NCBI RefSeq assembly: GCF_914767665.1
Contig: NC_059501.1
Coordinates: 28,434,501 to 28,498,500, forward strand
Origin: Harmonia axyridis
Lineage: Eukaryota > Arthropoda > Insecta > Coleoptera > Coccinellidae
Direction of reading: 5' to 3'
Length of the DNA: 64,000 nt
Part shown: piece after piece, positions 1 through 12,019 of the stretch
Position numbering within the stretch: position 1 is the first letter of the stretch
How the letters are laid out: the number at the start of each line of letters is the position of its first letter
Position numbers and translations under genes: made by a program
Notes under the pieces: generated by a model
What the model was told of the DNA's origin: nothing
Databases searched by the model: none
The model's input: the letters and a program-made list of their open reading frames with translations, nothing else

Positions 1-1747
1 TTTCTTGTGAATTTTAAAATATTTCTCACCTTACTTCATTTTTCGTCAATTTTTTCTAAGTTGACTGAGTTATACTGTGATTTAGATATCTTGGATTTCT
101 TGTCAATTTACTGCAAATATTTTTTTACGATTAGTGAAATCTGATGCGTACTGCTGAAGAAAGAAGTAGGAATCTCGTATACGAATCTTAAAATCGCATT
201 GAGAACAAAATATTTCGAAATTCAATAATTAGCAATCAAATTGAGCATTATTCTTTCGTGCATGAATTATAATACCTATAAAGCAGATGCCAATTCCTAT
301 CCAAATCAACTTATAATTGAAAAATTGACTATAAAATATTTTGATATATGCCTTTGATGAACAAAGCGAATATAAAATAAATATTTATAGAAAGCGCGCA
401 TAGAATTTTCTAGGATCCATATTTGCATACATTCCAATTTCTCGGCATAATATCTTCATTATCTTTGCTGATGCTTCGATTTACTACCAGCAGAACTGGC
501 ATAATGAAATGGAGGAGGCATAATGCGATAAATTCGCCACGACACCTCAAAAACATATACGCGTCGATGGAGGGTATATTATCTTGTATCAATGGCAGTT
601 TTCGAGGCTTTATCGAATTTGAATCTCGCAAAACGGCAATTTATAACCAGGCTTCAGCATCCATTAGTCTGACTAATGGCTTGGACGATTCCCCCGACAA
701 AAACAACAAATATGCTGTTTTAGCACCATGCACCTCTTTTCAATTTTTTTTATACGGTGTTGCGAGGTTCATAAACTCGATGCTCAAAGAATATTGGTGG
801 CTTTAGGGAAATAATTGTTTCTTACAATCATACGATAAGTATACTCATTTTTATATTGAAGTAGGTACTTATTTATAACAAAATATGAAAACAGGAGAAA
901 GGTCTATTTTTTATGCGTTATTATGTTTAAAACTGTTCTTTATGTTGAAAAGAATTATTGATATTGTTGAAATATATTGGAGATGATCTTAAGCGTGTAC
1001 ACTACCTTGCTCACTAGGTTTTTTAGTGCAGATTCATTTCGATTCTGTGCGGAAATGGCATGATCGAATTTTTCAAATTTTGGAAGAAACCTTGGTATTG
1101 CAATTTAGTATAAACTCACTGATTTTTTTTCCACAAAAAACACATAGTTTTTGTTTTATATGTCTTTGAAATTTGAAAGGTTTATTAATCGTATCTCAAT
1201 AATCCAATGATGAATTAAAAAATTTTTGAAATTTTTACATTCTGATGAAAAAATAAAAAACAAGCCATTTAGAGTTTTCAAAAAAACTATACGTTTTCGT
1301 GTGTTTCAATTTGAAAATTCATAATGTCCATAAATAGAAATATTATTTTTGCAGCAGCTTTTTCAATAGTTTAATCGCACATTGTTGCAATATCTATGAA
1401 AAAAAACTCAGGAAATGCGAATATAACCTTTCAATTTTCAGAAAAGTTATCTGGCTACATTTATTAATTAGTCGTAATGGTGATCTAATTGGGTTTTGTA
1501 TACCATCTAGATCTTTGTGTTCGTGAATTTAACATGTTATATTGACAATTGATTTAAGTCTTTTTAGATTTTTTTAATTAAAAATTTGTAGCGTTTATTT
1601 AAATTTTCGATAGAACTTCTTTTTTTTACTTAACAAATATTGAATTATTATTATGATAATAACTATGTACTGCAGAAAGATTAGACTTTATTTTATCTCA
1701 ATTAATTGAAAACTATCATCTTGACAATTATCTCTATCACTATATCC
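1..1747. other. AT-rich stretch, nothing recognised
   Basis: No known domain, terminal repeat or RNA gene is visible. A 127-codon open frame lies on the plus strand at 423-806, overlapped by a 73-codon frame on the minus strand. Neither shows a motif I recognise and composition does not change at their edges, so I treat them as chance. Confidence 0.4.
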
Positions 1748-2340
1748 TAAGGATTCATCAAGTCAAGTAGCTTGATATTTCAACCAATTACTTGACTTGA
1801 AAATAATAATAATGATAATAATAATAAACTTTATTTAGCACTCGGCTTTTGAGAACAATACAAATGTAATCCACTAACTTAATTAAATTCTTCATAAATA
1901 TCAAGCTCGTGACAAATTACATACTCGAATTTGACTTGGTTCGAGATATTTATTGCTTGACTTGATATCAAGCTACTTGATATTACTTGAGCTTAATATG
2001 CACGAGTCGCACGTCATATATTTCTGCAAGCTCGTGCAAGCTTAGTCAAAATAATCATCTTCAAAGTATAAAAAGGTGAGTTTGACATCGATTTCCTAAT
2101 TTTATTTTAGTAATCTCCTGTAAATCGAGCAAAAGAAATGGCTTGGCGTTATGAAATAGACAAGTTCCTGACTGAACCTCGTGCTGACATTACTGAATAT
2201 ATTTTAGAATGGTGGAAGAGGCACGAAAACGTTTTTTCCAAACTTGGCTTAAATGGCCAAAGATTTTTGTCAATGCTAGCATCTTTAGCTCCTGTTGAAA
2301 GACTATTTTCCAGAGCTGCTCTGGCTGACTTGCAATAGAT
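1748..2340 (+). mobile_element. hAT element remnant, CTTGACTTGA-repeat family
   Basis: The left end reads as a variant of TAGGGATTCATCAAG, the terminus shared with the copy at 35171. It is followed by dense direct and inverted repeats of CTTGACTTGA and CAAGTAGCTTGA, which look like subterminal transposase binding sites. The right half holds a fragment of hAT transposase. A short AAT/AATG microsatellite lies at 1801-1830. The right end runs straight into palindromic miniature elements of the same motif, so the exact border is uncertain. Confidence 0.6.
2138..2340 (+). pseudogene. hAT transposase C-terminal dimerisation fragment
   Basis: The plus-strand frame has a tryptophan-rich helix followed by LAPVERLFSRAAL, matching the hAT C-terminal dimerisation domain, where the family consensus is close to S.P.ER.FS.A. 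That domain mediates transposase oligomerisation. Only about 65 residues remain: there is no BED zinc finger and no RNase H-like catalytic core with DDE residues. A TAG stop cuts the frame just after the motif, where the copy at 35445 continues with TVTKTRNRLDD. The same fragment recurs at 29030, 35445 and, on the minus strand, near 12020-12130 and 60950-61140. All these elements therefore descend from one internally deleted parent. Confidence 0.6.
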
Positions 2341-2600
2341 TAGTAGGGACTCACAGCTTGGCTTGATATTCAAGCTTCTTGACTTAAGCTCAAGTAGCTT
2401 CAGTTTGACTTAAAATCAACTCAAGTTCTAGTCAAGTAGTAGTTTTCACAATGTTTGGTCAAGTACTTGATAAATAAATACTCGCCTTGACATTGAAAAC
2501 CTACTAATTTACTTAAACTTGAGTTGATTTGAAGTCAAGCTCAAGCTACTTGAGCTTGAGTTAAGTAGCTTGAATATCAAGCCAAGCCGTGAATCCTGAT
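2341..2600. repeat. Palindromic miniature element, CTTGACTTGA family (copy a)
   Basis: It begins near TAGGGACTCACAGCTTGGCT and ends with AAGCCAAGCCGTGAATCC, giving long imperfect terminal inverted repeats. The interior is composed almost entirely of CAAGTCAAGT and ACTTGACTTG blocks in both orientations. It has no coding capacity. The ends match those of the hAT remnants, so it is probably a non-autonomous derivative. Confidence 0.55.
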
Positions 2601-2648
2601 AGTTTAGCCGACTTGATTTCAGGTCAAATAGCTTGAATATTAAGTCAA

Positions 2649-2860
2649 GCTTAGGGATTCACCGTTTGACTCGATATTCAAGCTACTTGACTTGAGCTTG
2701 ACGTGCAATCAAGTCAAGTTGTAGTTTTTCAATTTCTAGTCAAGTACTTGATGAATGAATACTTGACTTGACATTAAAAAACTACTTCTTGACTTGAATT
2801 TGAGTTGATTTCAAGTCAAGTAGCTTGAATATCAAGTCAAGCTCTGAATCCCTAGTCAAG
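2649..2860. repeat. Palindromic miniature element, CTTGACTTGA family (copy b)
   Basis: This is a second ~210-bp unit starting TTAGGGATTCACCG and ending CTCTGAATCCCTAG. The arms contain TTCAAGCTACTTGACTTGAG and its reverse complement, so the unit could fold into a near full-length hairpin. It sits directly after copy a, showing repeated insertion of the family into itself. Confidence 0.55.
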
Positions 2861-4164
2861 CTGTGAATATCTAGTCGTTTGGCACATCCACCTTATCTAC
2901 TAAATTACTTTTTAATGGATTCAGATCTGCACTGGTTGAAGGAGAAAAAGTGATCACAATAAAAGTGAGCGAAAAGTTCGTATAGCTTTCGAAAAATCAG
3001 AAAAAACAAAATTCTCTCCATGATTCAGACAATCGACGCCAATGTCCACCGCACAACCAGGAAAACAACAGTTCCCTTGACTGTTTCCGTTTATGAGTTC
3101 ACCACCTTCAAACTTCAAAAATAGATACCTTGACTTATATCATTTCTGTGAATTAGAATTTCCCATTATGTTGACCATAAAACGAAATGCGCGATGGGTG
3201 TAAACTCTCACAATGTTAATGTTTGCTTGTATTTATACATGTTCCGGCCTGCCTCTTACGCTTTGAGTACTTTAATGCCATTTAACAACCGGCTTGCGAG
3301 CAGCTTGTCGCTCCTCTACGATTGTTCCTCCATGTGCTTTAGCCTCTTTTTTTCCATGAAATGTCGTTTTCGACGGTCGCGTTTGAATTATTTACGTACC
3401 TACTGTGTTGAATCTTTTTATTGATGCTGAATACTTTATATAAGACAAATTGTCGGCGAATGGAATCAATGAATACTACATATGGCATTGAAATGTCAAT
3501 TCCAATTGGATATGCAGAGTGATTTAACTCAGTAGTTTTATTAGGCTGGGTTCCGACATGCAACAGTTGAAGATACGGTGTTCAGAGAATTTTAAAGAAC
3601 ATCGGTCATTTAGTTTTGTGAGTCGCATCGAAATTTGAAAATATCCAGACTGTCGCTGCAGCCCATATATTTATATGCAATTACTTTTTTCTCGAATTGT
3701 ATTCTGTATGTGAAAGTATTCAGACAGTCATAATTTTTTTTTATTCCGTTATATACATATATTCTTTTGAGAAAGAGCAATACAAAATATTAATTTCAAA
3801 CAATCAAGCATATGTGTCGATGAATCTCAGTATTAGCAGACAATGTAACGGGGCATCATACATTTCAACGTATGATACAAGAGAACAGATAAAAACCTCA
3901 GCAAAAACTCTGTCTCCCCGTATCGGTGTAGTGATCTTTATTCCAATGAATTTGAATGAACTCCATTGTAGATTCTTTAGTCCAATCCATACCCAAATAA
4001 TTTCCCAATAGATTGAAAAAACTGCAGAATTCACGAAGAATTTCAGAATAATATACATGTTGTAACATGAGTGGCTGACCATAGCCTTGTGATGAATGCA
4101 GGTCATCCAAGCCTTAAAGAAAAGTAGCTTGTTGTGTATCTTAGGATTGTTGATTTTGGTTATA
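2861..4164. other. No recognisable gene
   Basis: Apart from a trailing CTTGACTTGA-type fragment up to about 2885, I see only short overlapping open frames on both strands (for example 3194-3424 and 3339-3563) with no known motif. Confidence 0.35.
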
Positions 4165-4893
4165 CAGGGTGATTCATGAAAATTGGCATAAATTTCTGAT
4201 ATCCATAACTTGGAAATCAACAGTTCGCTTTTGTTCACATTTTGTGGGTTTATTCACTTCAAACAACCATTCAAAATGTTTCATGTAATTTTAATATCCC
4301 TAAATCATTCAGTTTTTCCATGAACATCGAATTTTAGTTTCTTTCTGGGTTTTCCGGAAGTCACAAACTTCTCCACACAGTTAGAAATAGCGGTTTTTCC
4401 TCATTTAATGTTCTTTCTCGATAACTCTTGAAGTATTCATTTTAGGTGTAGGGCTTGCTTAAGTAACCCCCACTATTTTTGTACGGAGAATCGACTGAAA
4501 TAATAAAAAATAAAGGTTTATACTACTACGTATTGGCAGAATCGACAATGATAAAGGTTTTTCTAAAAAAACTTTTTCTGCAGAAATATTTTAAAAAAAT
4601 GTGAATCCCCGTCGCCACTATTTTTTTTTATCCCATTAACTCATTGAGTTTTTACACAAGGTATGGCATATAGCTGAAATTGTCATCAAAAAAGCTATCT
4701 AATGATGCAGTAATATAATGGGTGTACTATTTGAAATAAGGAAGTAGTAGTCTGTTTCCGGTATGACCAGAAGTTGTAGAGATCTGAAAATATTTTAGGG
4801 GAAAGATCGTTGTCTCAAACCACAACATGCAAATTTTCAGCACAAAATTGAGATCAACAAACTCCTTATAGGCCATCGCGGTGAATCACCCTG
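4165..4893. mobile_element. Tc1/mariner-type non-autonomous element, CAGGGTGATTCA ends
   Basis: The left end is CAGGGTGATTCATG and the right end is its inverse, TGAATCACCCTG. Both are flanked by TA dinucleotides (4163-4164 and 4894-4895), the target used by the IS630/Tc1/mariner group. The interior has no transposase. Its right half (about 4610-4870) matches the arms of the foldback element at 14119-15241. A piece near 4330-4510 matches 48690-48870. Confidence 0.65.
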
Positions 4894-5378
4894 TACCTAC
4901 TATGTTAAGATACGAAAAAAAATATTTCTATGAAAATATAGGATGAAATAAAAGAAATTAGTTGAATCAAACGTGATTCAGTGCCAAGTTTCTTTTTTTG
5001 GTTGTATTTTATCTACACTTGTTAGATTCCGCGCGCTCTCAGTATTCTTAATGAGACTCGTCTAGTCGTCTAGATACATAATGAGATTCATAGAGCGTAG
5101 CACGGTAGTTATACACTTACAAGCGGTCACGCCACACCCAATTCAATCGTAGTAATAGAAATAGACAATGGTAATAGTCTTTGTTTCACATTATCTCTCA
5201 AAGTATGCGTCCAATCAAAAACTTTGAGAAACAAAGTTCATCTTTATAAAACCACCTTTACGATGATGTAAATTTTATTTGTGAGGGTCCGAAAGCTTGC
5301 TGAAAGAATTTTTGAAATTTATTCAGAACCAAACATAAAAACAAAATTTACCTCTAATATATTATTTTATTATATGAC

Positions 5379-5926
5379 CATTGAGTAACAAACATAGATA
5401 GAGAGAGTATACGCGCAATTTTCACATGTCCCCAACATGGTTAGATTACGTTGTCGGATTGTGATATACATATGTATTTTTAAATCCACAATTTTACTAT
5501 ACCATTATAGATAATGAAATATATTTATTTGAGTGATTCTCAATTAAATATGCAAATTTGAATATTTGGAATCCGCAGAATACCTATTTAGTATTTTCTG
5601 TATCCACGTGGTGAAATCCAAGGTTTGACAACTATTGAACTCCTAGTGTCATCCGTTGTTTCACGTCGTTTGGCACGCTTGAAGTTGGTTTTCTGAATTT
5701 CTTATATATTTAGATATTCATCTCAATATATTTTGAGTTCATATGAAACATTGATTCACTATACGACATAAGAAGTGCGTTTTTTGTGGAGAAACTCGCG
5801 AAATATCGTATCACTGATATGTTTTCATTTCCACGCGCTTCATGTCAAATTTGATAATTCATGTTGGGGACAAAATTTGCTTACTGAAAATGACATATGT
5901 TTCCTCTATCTGTTTATTACTCTCAG
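5379..5926. mobile_element. Non-autonomous element with GATAGAG terminal repeats (copy 1)
   Basis: The left end reads GAGTAACAAACATAGATAGA and the right end is the imperfect inverse, CTCTATCTGTTTATTACTC. Much of the interior recurs in reverse orientation at 9185-9769, including GTTGGGGACAAAATTTGC and a block beginning ATGTTTTCATTTCCACGCGC. No coding sequence is visible. A clear target duplication is not seen here, whereas the second copy has one. Confidence 0.6.
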
Positions 5927-6029
5927 TAATATGCAGATAATAAGAAGAAAAAGTTATTCATTGTGCGGACCTCATATTTTCCGTAGAAAGTGAAACAAGA
6001 GAAACTGCTTTTATTGAGTCGCTGTTATT

Positions 6030-6480
6030 CATCTCGAAAACTTCTTTCATCGTTTCGCCCCAGCGCCGCGGCCGTATTTCACAAGTTATGCCAACCTGAC
6101 AAGACGTATGTCACTGCTCATGTCACACCCAACAAGTTGTCAGCTGAAATTTAGTGCGAGACAATCCGGTGGCATCTACGTCTCTAGGCAACGCAACGAG
6201 AAGAAGAAAGAGGGAGAGAAGAGAGTCGGTCTTGGTTAAAAACGAACACCCGCACTTGTACACCACGATTCCGAGAAATTTATGCGTTTTGTCCCCTGTC
6301 CAATTTATTATGCCCGTTTTTTCTCGACGCGTCAGATTTGTGTTGGGCTGTCGTTTTACTGGACTAGAACAAATGCTGTCGAGCAATGCGCTAAGCGATC
6401 GCATGGAAAGTGCAGGAAGTTATTTTTTTTCGAACTGCCGTAGTGAAAACGTGTTAACCAGCCTTTGTCTATTGTTGAGA
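6030..6480. promoter_or_regulatory. CpG-rich patch, possible promoter or 5' exon
   Basis: In a region that is otherwise very AT-rich, this stretch has many CpGs (for example CCCCAGCGCCGCGGCCG near 6058) and purine-rich runs. Open frames exist on both strands (93 and 116 codons), but neither carries a motif I know. CpG-rich islands in AT-rich insect DNA often mark promoters or untranslated first exons. That is an inference; no start site or splice donor was established. Confidence 0.25.
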
Positions 6481-7424
6481 TATTTTTCTTCATCATGTAG
6501 ATGACATAATTTCTTATAGTCTGTTCGTTTCAAGTATGAAGTGATGTTTCACGTTGTGAGATTTTAGTACTAACCTTAAACCAAGTGGTCACAAGTCTAT
6601 GGATATTTGTTTGTCATGCTTTTGCCATCTATTCACGATGTTGTCCATGTGGTATTCTGATTGTATGACTATCAAAAATTATGACAACATTGTGCCAAAT
6701 CCAATACTATATTTTTATGATATATATCTACGATTTTGTAACTTTTTTTTTAATGGAATACAATCAGTATGAATATATGTGAGATGATTCCCCAATATAA
6801 GGGACCTATAGTGTACTTTTCATGATAGTGATACATCTGCGTATTCGAAAAACCATCACTTGGAGAATAGTACTTGGTTGAAGAAACCCTCCCGATTTCG
6901 GAGCAAATTTGGTATTATTTACTTGAAAATTGAAGGGATTTCTTAGGACTGGTGTGACATTGGCCTCAGATATTGTATTGGTGTTGAAAGTCGAAGTTAA
7001 CAAAGTATTTTTTTATTACTTTGAAATTTTCTAATATTGTCGTCTTTAATATGTTTATACAAAACCCCTTATGCCCTTTGGTCTATAAATTAAGATATTA
7101 TTCTTTCTTATATCCTTTAATTTATTTTGGTGATTTCAATTTAATGTGGTAAATAATGGAAACTATAACATTTATTTCTCTTTTCTGGTTCTTTTATTTT
7201 TTGTTTCAGATTTAATTATAATATATGCGTCGTTAACTTCTGGTGGAAGGAAGGATGAAAGGATTTCTTGTGGATGAAGAAGAAGCCCTTCGATATAAAT
7301 ATGTCGTCTTATTTTGTAAAGAAATACATAAACCAATCAATCAAGCAGAATTGTAGCATTTGAGGCTCGGCAAATCCAAGAATGAATGTTGAAAAGGCAT
7401 CCTCCATCCTCAACCTGTAACACT
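6481..7424. other. No recognisable gene
   Basis: AT-rich sequence with only short frames and no terminal repeats, RNA gene or conserved motif that I can identify. Confidence 0.35.
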
Positions 7425-7860
7425 TTGATGCGGTATTTGGGCTGGTGACGTGATTGGAACTAACTAATTCGAAAATGAGGCTGTGGCGTCGAATGGATTG
7501 AATTATCAAGCTATGATTATTGATTTTTTATGACCGAAATTGGAAGATATGGATTTGGACGACGTGTACGTGCCACACAAGCAACGAAACAATCGCAATT
7601 TTGCAAGAAAAGTTTCTTGGCAGTGTTATTTTTCGAAGAGGTGATCACAATAGGACACCGAGATCATGTGATTTAGCACCTTCAGACTTTTCTTCGAGGC
7701 CACGTAAAAAAAAAGATCTTTGCCAATGCTCTACAATCGATTCAAGATCTTAAAGATGTAATTCGTGAAGTTATCAAGGGCATAGAGCCGCAAATGTGCC
7801 AAAATTTGCCCATCATTAATGGCAAACCTTCCTCTTCACAATGAAATAACATCTATTGAT
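7425..7860 (+). pseudogene. mariner transposase C-terminal fragment (lineage A)
   Basis: Read across frames, this matches the last third of a mariner transposase: a WAGDVIG strand, a PKLEDMDLDDVY segment, then THTSNETIAILQ-like sequence, then RSCDLAPSDF, which holds the third catalytic aspartate. The end carries ALQSIQDLKDVIREVIKG, the usual C-terminal helix. Several stops and frameshifts break it and the first catalytic aspartate is missing. The second should lie in a QQDGA-like box that is garbled here. It resembles the lineage at 19556-20000 (shared PELED, NETIAIL and RGDHN strings). Confidence 0.7.
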
Positions 7861-8789
7861 TTCTTTTGAAATATAGGTAGGTATGTACTCGTTTTCCTTT
7901 GAATATCAAAATACATTTTTTATTGGAAAACTCCTCTATAATAGAAATAGTACGTGCCTATACTGGTAAGGAAAAATTCATAATTGTTCTTTTCAATGGG
8001 ATAACATATTTTTTTATCCGAAATTAATGATTATAACATTTGAGTTAAATTTGTAGCACTATAACTTCTCGGACCGCATAAAAACAAGAATACTTCGATC
8101 GACTCACCTACGTTTCAATGACACTTTTGGTCGTGGAGATTCGGCGACCAAATATGAGAAAAAAAAAAGCTCGGGGTCCAGCATAACCCCAGGTGAGACG
8201 AAGTGATCAGATGTTATCACCTACGGAGGAATGTAAGGACCAGTCTTTCTGAGGATTAGTATATCTAACATGGCATAAACATAATTATTAACAACAGGTC
8301 ACAGACAGAGTTTACCTGCTTTTGAGAGATATGGTACGTATCTTTCGAATCTTCGGAAAAGTTCTTTCAGTGTATTAATCGATGGAAATCGGTGGAACAT
8401 CGTCGAGAATTCCATCTTGCTCACATTCATTTTGTTTGTTTGATAAAATAGGTTCTACAAGGTTTTTGGGAAAATCATAATAATTTAACACTATGTAACT
8501 TGCACATTTCAAATGAGTTACATGTTGAATCAAGAAAATTAAAAGTTTCACAGCACAACTGCATAACAACTTCATAAATTCTGTCAAGAAAGTACCAAGC
8601 ATTCATATTTTATCCGAAACATTTTTCGAGATTTTCTGAGATTCAACTTAAAATCACCAGGTATGGATGGATATTTGTAGATGTATATCAACAATTTTAA
8701 GCTTTTTACAAATTTTTATATTGAATAACGAAATGCTTCGACCGAAAATTTTGCTACTATAAGATAAAGTGTTGAAGAATATCCAAATT
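7861..8789. other. No recognisable gene
   Basis: Nothing recognised apart from AT-rich unique-looking DNA. A 75-codon minus-strand frame at 8375-8602 has no known motif. Confidence 0.3.
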
Positions 8790-10125
8790 TATCAGTCCCT
8801 TGGCGCGCACATCATTTGGGCCTCTCTTACGGCACGCTGTGGCGTGTTTGTCATCTGGATTGGCATCTCCATCCTCATAAGTTTGGTTGATCATGGAATG
8901 CGTAAAACATTACACCGATTGACTGCTTGGCAACAACATTTGGATGACAATCGAAATTTCTTCAGCGACGAAGCACATTTTCTACTCATTGGCTATGTAA
9001 ACAAGCAAAATTGTCGCATATGGGAGGGGAACAGTGAAAATTCGGTTGTAACTGCTGAGAGATCATTTCATCTACAAAAAGTCACTGTATGGTGTGTGGT
9101 ATTTGTTCTGGTGGAGTGATTGGCCCCTAATTTTATGAAAATGAAGGAGGTGTCACTCAAACTGTCAATTCTCATCGTTAGAACCTTAAAATAATATACA
9201 TTGATAGAGGGAGCATATGTCATTTCCACTAAGCAAATTTTGTCCCCAACTTGAACTATCAAATTTGACAAGAAGCGCGCGGAAATGAAAACATATCAGT
9301 GATACGATATTTCACTCATTTCGCGAGTTTCTCTACAAAGAATGCACTTCTAATGTCCCATAGTGCATCAACGTTTCATTTTAACTCAAAATATATTTAA
9401 ATAAATACCTTAATATATCAGAAATTTAGAAAACAAATTTCAAGCGCCCCAAAACGACGTGAAACAACCGATGACACTATAGGAGAGCAATAGTTGCCAA
9501 ACCTTGGATTTCAGCAGGTAGATACAGGAAATAATAAATATTCTGCTTATTATAAATTCGACAATTAGGAAAAATATCGGATTCCAAATATTAAAATTTG
9601 CATATTTAATCGGGAATCACTCAAATAAATATATTTCATCCAATATAATATAACGATATAGTAAAATTGTGGATTTGAAAACATATCATAATCCAACAAC
9701 GTAGTCTAACCATGTTGGGGACATGTAAAAATTGCGTATACTTCCTCTATCTATGTTTATTACTCTATGGTTAGAACAAATGATTAACGATTTTTTTAAG
9801 CCTGAAATTAATGATATGGAATTGGAAGAGAAGTGATTTCAGCAAGATGGAGCAACAAGCCACACAACACCTGTTTCGGCTTTATTGCAAGAAAATTTCT
9901 CAAAACGCGTAATTTCTCATTTCATCAATCTGAACTGGCCACCAAGATCTCGCATTCAAAATTTTTGTGGGCTTATGCGAAGGATCGAGTTTATGCCCAT
10001 AATCTTCAGACTATCGAAGATCTGAACACCAACATCCGTCAAGTTATTGGTTAGATATTGCCCAAAATGTGCTGACGGATATCGAAAATTACCTCACAAG
10101 GATCGAAACATGTAAGAAACCCCTC
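8790..10125 (+). pseudogene. mariner transposase, split by a later insertion (lineage B)
   Basis: Before the insertion the reading passes through LGLSYGTLWRV (end of the DNA-binding region), FSDEAHF (first catalytic aspartate), GYVNKQNCRIW and KVTVWCVVF. After it come INDFFKPEIND, a QQDGATSHTT box (second aspartate) and LWAYAKDRVYAHNLQTIEDL (C-terminal helix). Rejoining requires removal of 9185-9769. The amino-terminal helix-turn-helix is missing and several frameshifts remain, so the enzyme is dead. Family assignment to the DD34D mariners is secure from the motifs; the subfamily is not. Confidence 0.75.
9185..9769. mobile_element. Non-autonomous element inside a mariner, with 8-bp target duplication (copy 2)
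   Basis: It is flanked on both sides by GTTAGAAC (9177-9184 and 9770-9777), a perfect 8-bp duplication within mariner coding sequence. Ends are imperfect inverted repeats sharing CATTGATAGAG at the left and CTCTATCTATG at the right. The body is an inverted, diverged copy of 5379-5926. An 8-bp duplication fits hAT or P-type enzymes, but the terminal sequence does not let me choose. It has no coding capacity. Confidence 0.7.
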
Positions 10126-10138
10126 GAAGGACATTTAA

Positions 10139-10395
10139 ATGACGTATGTATTTATTCCACACATAATGGTTAGGAAGAGACGCAGAGAATGGAATGATCA
10201 TGTTGATAGAGCGGGCTATGAAAGACTTATAAAGATAGCACGAGATCGAAAACCCACTGGAAGGAGAGACGTAGGAAGACCAAGAAAAAGGTGGCTGGAG
10301 AGCTGGGTATCCACCTCGGTAGAGACACCGTGAAGAAGAACAGGTTACGACCTAAATAAAAGAGGAAGAAGAAGAAGAGGAAGAAGAAAATTAGA
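10139..10395 (+). pseudogene. Non-LTR retrotransposon ORF2 C-terminal tail
   Basis: A 64-codon frame contains RRREWNDHVDR, RLIKIARDRKPTGRRDVG and GRPRKRW. This combination is typical of the extreme C-terminus of reverse-transcriptase ORFs in insect LINEs (RTE/jockey-like groups), downstream of the polymerase domain. The frame is followed within 50 bases by a purine-rich AAGAAGAAGAGG tract that resembles a degenerate 3' tail. No polymerase YxDD motif is present, as expected for a 5'-truncated copy. The clade cannot be named from this tail alone. Confidence 0.6.
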
Positions 10396-10429
10396 TCGAT
10401 ATTCTAAATGATAGTGTGTTTCACTTACG

Positions 10430-10990
10430 TTCACTTTTGGAACCACAAAATGGATAACCCCATATCATTTGAAATTTGTTGACGGCCAGACTGATGACTG
10501 CCAGGGCATGAGATAGACACCCCCGATCCTAAATTACTCACATCAGCCTGTTCCCTAGATCAAGAGCTCCTAAAACAATCCCCAGTGGCGAAATCCCCGT
10601 ATTAACCACTTCCGTACTCGTAATCCGGCTCGAAGGACCATGTTATCCATTGTGATAGCGGAGGCGTTTTCGGAGATGGGAAACGGGTGCAGGCTCTCCG
10701 CTGCGCTATTGTAGGTGGCATGCACTACCCGCAGTTACGAATAATGAAGTACACCTCGTGGTATTTTAAACGGGCTCGTCCCGGTTCGAGGACAGGAAGG
10801 TGGTCCAATAGATCACGACAATATGTGGGGGAATGAATGAATTTGTCAGCCACCCTTTGTGATCAGGCAGTTAAGTCTCTTGTTATGTCAAGAATCTTGG
10901 CTTGAGAGACCCCATTCAGAGAGTTCAAAGTTCTGCGTTTTTCAAGGAGTGCGAGCAGTCGACTAAAGAACTGCGGATTGGGTTTGGTAC
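10430..10990. other. GC-richer block, possible retroelement remnant
   Basis: This block has clearly higher GC than its surroundings and several CpGs but no long open frame. It includes segments such as GAGATGGGAAACGGGTGCAG and CGGTTCGAGGACAGG. It could be an untranslated part of a non-LTR element or an old processed transcript. I cannot assign it. Confidence 0.25.
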
Positions 10991-11428
10991 TTGGGACGTT
11001 TGACTTCATGTTCGTTTACTATCAGGATTTGAATGATAGATTATCAGATGAAAATAGAGATTCATATTGAAAATAGCACGGAAGACTTCCTGTAAATGTA
11101 CAATAAAACATTAAATGAAATTGAGATGGAAAACATTCGTAGTTAACAGTATTATGCACATATATGTGTCCACAAAACTGACAGAATTGAGATTTTGAAT
11201 GTAGATATAACAATTCCAAATTTCATGCTTCATGTTCTTTCATCATAAGAACCATGGAAAATTCAAGAAAGATGTCATAATCTTCTATAGAAGACGACTT
11301 TACATAAGAAACTCACACAAACATTGCAGGAAAATGTTTAAAAAGATTTTAATTTGTGTTTTAAATATTGAAATATCCTTTTCTCGCTATTCCTTGAAGA
11401 GATTCACGGCTTGAATTGATATTCAAGC

Positions 11429-11660
11429 CATGGGCGCCCACAGGGGGGGGGGGCATGCCCCCCCCCCCTGAGATTTTGATTGCCTCATTTTTCAGCACAA
11501 CACCCTCAATATTACTTTCTCAATCCAAAGGGCATGGAAGAAAGGAAAGTAATGGATTCTCAACAATTTTCCGATTTGCAATAACAATCATGGACGCCTT
11601 ATCGTTTGTCAATAATTTTCATTTTGCCCCCCCCTGAGAAAATTTTTGCGGGCGCCCATG
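11429..11660. mobile_element. 232-bp hAT-type miniature element nested in hAT remnant
   Basis: It is flanked by a perfect 8-bp duplication ATTCAAGC (11421-11428 and 11661-11668). The terminal inverted repeats are CATGGGCGCCC and GGGCGCCCATG. Close to the left end there is a G12-C13 type run (a hairpin around GGGGGCATGCCCCC), and a C7 run lies near the right end. There is no coding sequence. Target length and short inverted termini fit the hAT superfamily. Confidence 0.8.
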
Positions 11661-12019
11661 ATTCAAGCTACTTGACTTGAAATCAAGTCAAATTCGAGTC
11701 AAGGATGTAAGTAGTAGTTTTTCAAATAATGTCAAGTCAAGTCAAGTCGAGTGTTTATTTATCAAGTATGTACTTGAAAAATCAAGTTCATTTTAAAAAG
11801 ATACTTTTAGCAGTTCCATTGTGTATTGTGTATATCAATAAAAAAATGATGAAATGAGAAGGAACCTTGTAAAAATAACTTATTGCATGGAAGAACCAAA
11901 AATATCAACTATTTTATTGAAAACACAAATTGAATCACTAAAAACACAAAAAAATTAAAAGGATTTGTTTCTTAATATTGAGAAACCTTTAAGCCTATTC
12001 GATTACATCCTTTTTTTGC

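Noticed and set aside
423..806. 127-codon open frame near the left edge
   Set aside because: No recognisable motif, overlapped by an antisense frame, and composition is unchanged at its borders.
3804..4238. 144-codon minus-strand frame
   Set aside because: It runs across the junction into the miniature element at 4165 and has no known domain, so it is not a single gene.
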